A DNA stretch of 64,000 nt from Sphingomonadales bacterium (lineage in GTDB: Bacteria > Pseudomonadota > Alphaproteobacteria > Sphingomonadales > Sphingomonadaceae): the NCBI GenBank assembly GCA_016707885.1, contig JADJGU010000006.1, positions 62,001-126,000 on the forward strand. The letters run 5' to 3'. Each line of letters opens with the position of its first letter. Within the stretch, counting starts at the first letter, position 1. The notes below the pieces were generated by a model. That model worked only from the letters and a program-made list of their open reading frames with translations. It had not been told where the DNA came from and searched no databases. Made by a program: the position numbers and the translations under genes. Below are positions 61,947 through 64,000 of the stretch, piece after piece.

Positions 61947-64000
61947 TCTGCTGCCTCCAGATGGGTTGCCGGGCCTTCGAGCCAGTCGACCTTTGATAGC
62001 TTGCGGACGATGACGTATTCGTCGCGGTTGGAACCGACCGTCCCATAATAGTTGAAGCCGTAGCTCTGCTGGACATAGCCGCCGATCATGTGCGTTGGCT
62101 TGAGCACTGCGCGGGTCACACTGTTGTGGATGCCCCCGCGCTGGCCGGTCAGCGGCGAACCGGGGACGTTCACGATTTTTTCCTGCGCATGGTACATGAA
62201 GAGCGTTCCCTCTTTCATGCGCTGCGAAACGACCACGCGAGCAACGAGCGCACCATTAGAATTGAACGCCTCCACCCAGTCATTATCGACCAGCCCCGCC
62301 TTGGCGGCATCCGTCTCGCTCATCCAGACAATCGGCCCGCCGCGAGATAGTGTGAGCATCAGTTGGTTATCGGTATAGGTGGAGTGGATACCCCATTTCT
62401 GGTGCGGCGTGATGAAGTTCAGGATGACATGCGGCGCATCCTTCGCCTCGTCGAGCATCGGTTTGACGGCCTTAGTATCGATCGGAGGACGGTAGACGCA
62501 GAAACCTTCGCCGAAGGCGCGCATCCACTTATGATCCTGATAGAGCTGCTGTCGTCCGGTCAACGTGCGCCAAGGGATTAGCTCATGCACATTGGTGTAA
62601 CCGGCATTGTAGCAGACATGCTCGCTTTCCAGACCCGACCATGTAGGCGAGGAGATAATCTTGCGCGGCTGTGCCTGAATGTCGCGGAAACGGATTTTCT
62701 CTTCTTCCTTGGGCAGCGCCAGATGCGTGTGATCGCGGCCGGTGTTTTTTGACAAGGCCGCCCAGGCCTTAACCGCAACCTCACCATTGGTTTCGGGTGC
62801 TAGGCTGAGGATCACTTCACAGGCATCAATGGCACTGTCGATTTTTGCCATGCCCTGGGTCGCTCCCTCCTCGCCCACTTCGCCGTTCAGGCGGCGCAAC
62901 AGATCGACTTCAGGCTCGGTATTCCATGATATGCCCTTGCCGCCATTGCCGACCTTTTCCATCAACGGGCCTAGTGCGGTGAACCGCTTATAGAGGTTCG
63001 GATAATCACGGGTGACGACCGCGACATTCGCCATTGTCTTGCCTGGTAGCGGCAGCGTTTGGCCTTTGCCCCAATCCTCGACATCAAAGGCTTGTGCAAT
63101 TTCACCCGGCGTGTCGTGCAGGATAGGCGTCAGCACGACATCCTCTTCTACACCCAAAACTTCGGGCGCAATTTCGGAGAATTTCTTGGCAATCGCTTTG
63201 TAGATTTCCCAGTCGGACTTTGATCCCAAACCGGGTCGACTGCTGCTGATAAAGGGTGGATGAACGGGTGCATGTCCGAGGTGTTGAGATCGTCCTTTTC
63301 GTACCAGCTGGCGGTCGGCAGGACGATGTCCGAATAGACGCATGTGGTCGACATACGGAAATCGAGCGTGACCAACAGGTCCAGCTTCCCCTGCGGCGCA
63401 TCATCATGCCAGACGACATCCTGCGGCTTTTGCGCCCCCGTCTCGCCCAGGTCCTTGCCCTGCACGCCGTGCTGCGTGCCCAACAGGTGCTTGAGGAAAT
63501 ATTCATGCCCCTTGCCTGATGAACCGAGCAGGTTGGAACGCCAGACAAACATGTTGCGCGGCCAGTTGGCTGGATCGTCTGGATCGCGACACGACATTTC
63601 AAGCTCGCCAGTCTGCAATGCGGAGGCGACATAGTCTTTCGCTTCCATACCGGCCACCTTGGCAGCCTTTGCCACTTCGAGCGGATTGGTTTTCAGTTGG
63701 GGCGCGCTGGGCAGCCAGCCCATGCGCTCGGCGCGGACATTGTAATCGATGAGCGAACCTGACCAATCGCCATCGGGCGCAGTCGGTGACAGGATTTCGT
63801 CAATGTCCAGCGTTTCATAGCGCCACTGGTCAGTGTGAGCGTAAAAGAAGCTGGTCGAATTCATCTGGCGCGGCGGGCGAGCCCAATCGAGCGCGAAGGC
63901 CAAAGGTGCCCAACCCGTCTGCGGGCGCAGTTTCTCTTGCCCGACATAATGTGACCAGCCGCCACCCGATTGGCCAATGCACCCGCACATCACCAGCATG
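61943..64000 (-). pseudogene. narG: Respiratory nitrate reductase alpha subunit, partial and frameshifted
   Basis: The catalytic Mo-bisMGD subunit, entering from the window edge, so its N-terminus and first cluster are missing. Frame one (64000 to about 63226) includes MCGCIGQSGGGWSHYVGQEK, NMFVWRSNLLGSSGKGHEYF and SDIVLPTASWYEKDDLNTSD. It breaks after AAVDP near 63225. Frame two resumes with SKSDWEIYKAIAKKFSEIAP and continues to the normal C-terminus. One extra T (GATTCAAAG instead of GATCAAAG) would restore the frame. As written, the terminal ~430 residues would be lost. All other nar genes here are intact, so a sequencing error is at least as likely as true inactivation. Confidence 0.88.

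Noticed and set aside
1..64000. CRISPR arrays, rRNA operons, prophage gene clusters
   Set aside because: No regularly spaced direct repeats, no rRNA-like sequence and no phage structural genes were seen anywhere in the window.

Overview
The window is chromosomal DNA from an alphaproteobacterium, most likely a sphingomonad (Sphingomonadaceae, Sphingopyxis/Sphingorhabdus-like). This rests on the moderately GC-rich coding bias, the rpsB-tsf-pyrH-frr-uppS-cdsA-dxr-rseP-bamA-skp-fabZ envelope operon, an RNase E with a long acidic insert in its S1 region, an alphaproteobacterial LexA box (GAAC-N7-GAAC), and several protein types typical of sphingomonads. Species cannot be fixed without a database search. 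Most of the window is ordinary, tightly packed core genome with many 1- and 4-nt start/stop overlaps.

Region by region. 1-2.5 kb: a MerR regulator followed by a DmdC-type acyl-CoA dehydrogenase and the start of a phospholipase D-like gene, with a palindromic operator candidate upstream. 2.5-6.5 kb: two divergent L,D-transpeptidase-family genes, a lipoprotein Cu/Zn superoxide dismutase, serB and miaA. 6.6-10 kb: the branched-chain amino acid operon ilvI-ilvH-ilvC with a terminator. 10-14 kb: a YceI protein, a GNAT acetyltransferase, a nitronate monooxygenase, and leuA preceded by a leucine-rich leader peptide and alternative hairpins (attenuator). 14-15.3 kb: an accessory pair, an AHH-type (HNH/EndoVII) nuclease and a DUF4261-like protein. 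15.4-17.3 kb: Kup potassium transporter. 17.4-22.3 kb: cytochrome c maturation operon ccmCDEFGHI, including a 43-codon ccmD. 22.3-24.4 kb: a leucine-dehydrogenase-type enzyme, tRNA-His, L31 and fabZ. 24.4-35 kb: the envelope/translation operon.

35-40 kb holds a tandem DUF4189 protein, a frameshifted acyl-CoA synthetase, a secreted hypothetical and an M20 peptidase. At 40.1 kb is a monocistronic 83-residue membrane protein under a LexA box. It is followed by HU, Lon, ybaB, dnaX, an amidase, rne, a BepA-like M48 protease with TPRs, a DsbA-like protein, rlmE and ppx. At 54.4-56.3 kb, next to tRNA-Gln, lies an IS3-family element abutted by an inverted, truncated second copy, giving a structure with 405-bp inverted repeats and a possible 4-bp target duplication. 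56.6-64 kb is the respiratory nitrate reductase operon narGHJI with a parvulin, moaA and moaB downstream. narG carries a one-base frameshift and runs off the window.

The best leads for something less described are the SOS-controlled small membrane protein at 40.1 kb (a possible functional counterpart of SidA-type division inhibitors), the AHH nuclease/DUF4261-like pair at 14-15.3 kb, the leuA attenuator, and the inverted IS structure. Several genes carry single-base frameshifts (acyl-CoA synthetase, narG, both IS copies). Either real decay or residual sequencing errors could explain these, and raw reads would settle it.
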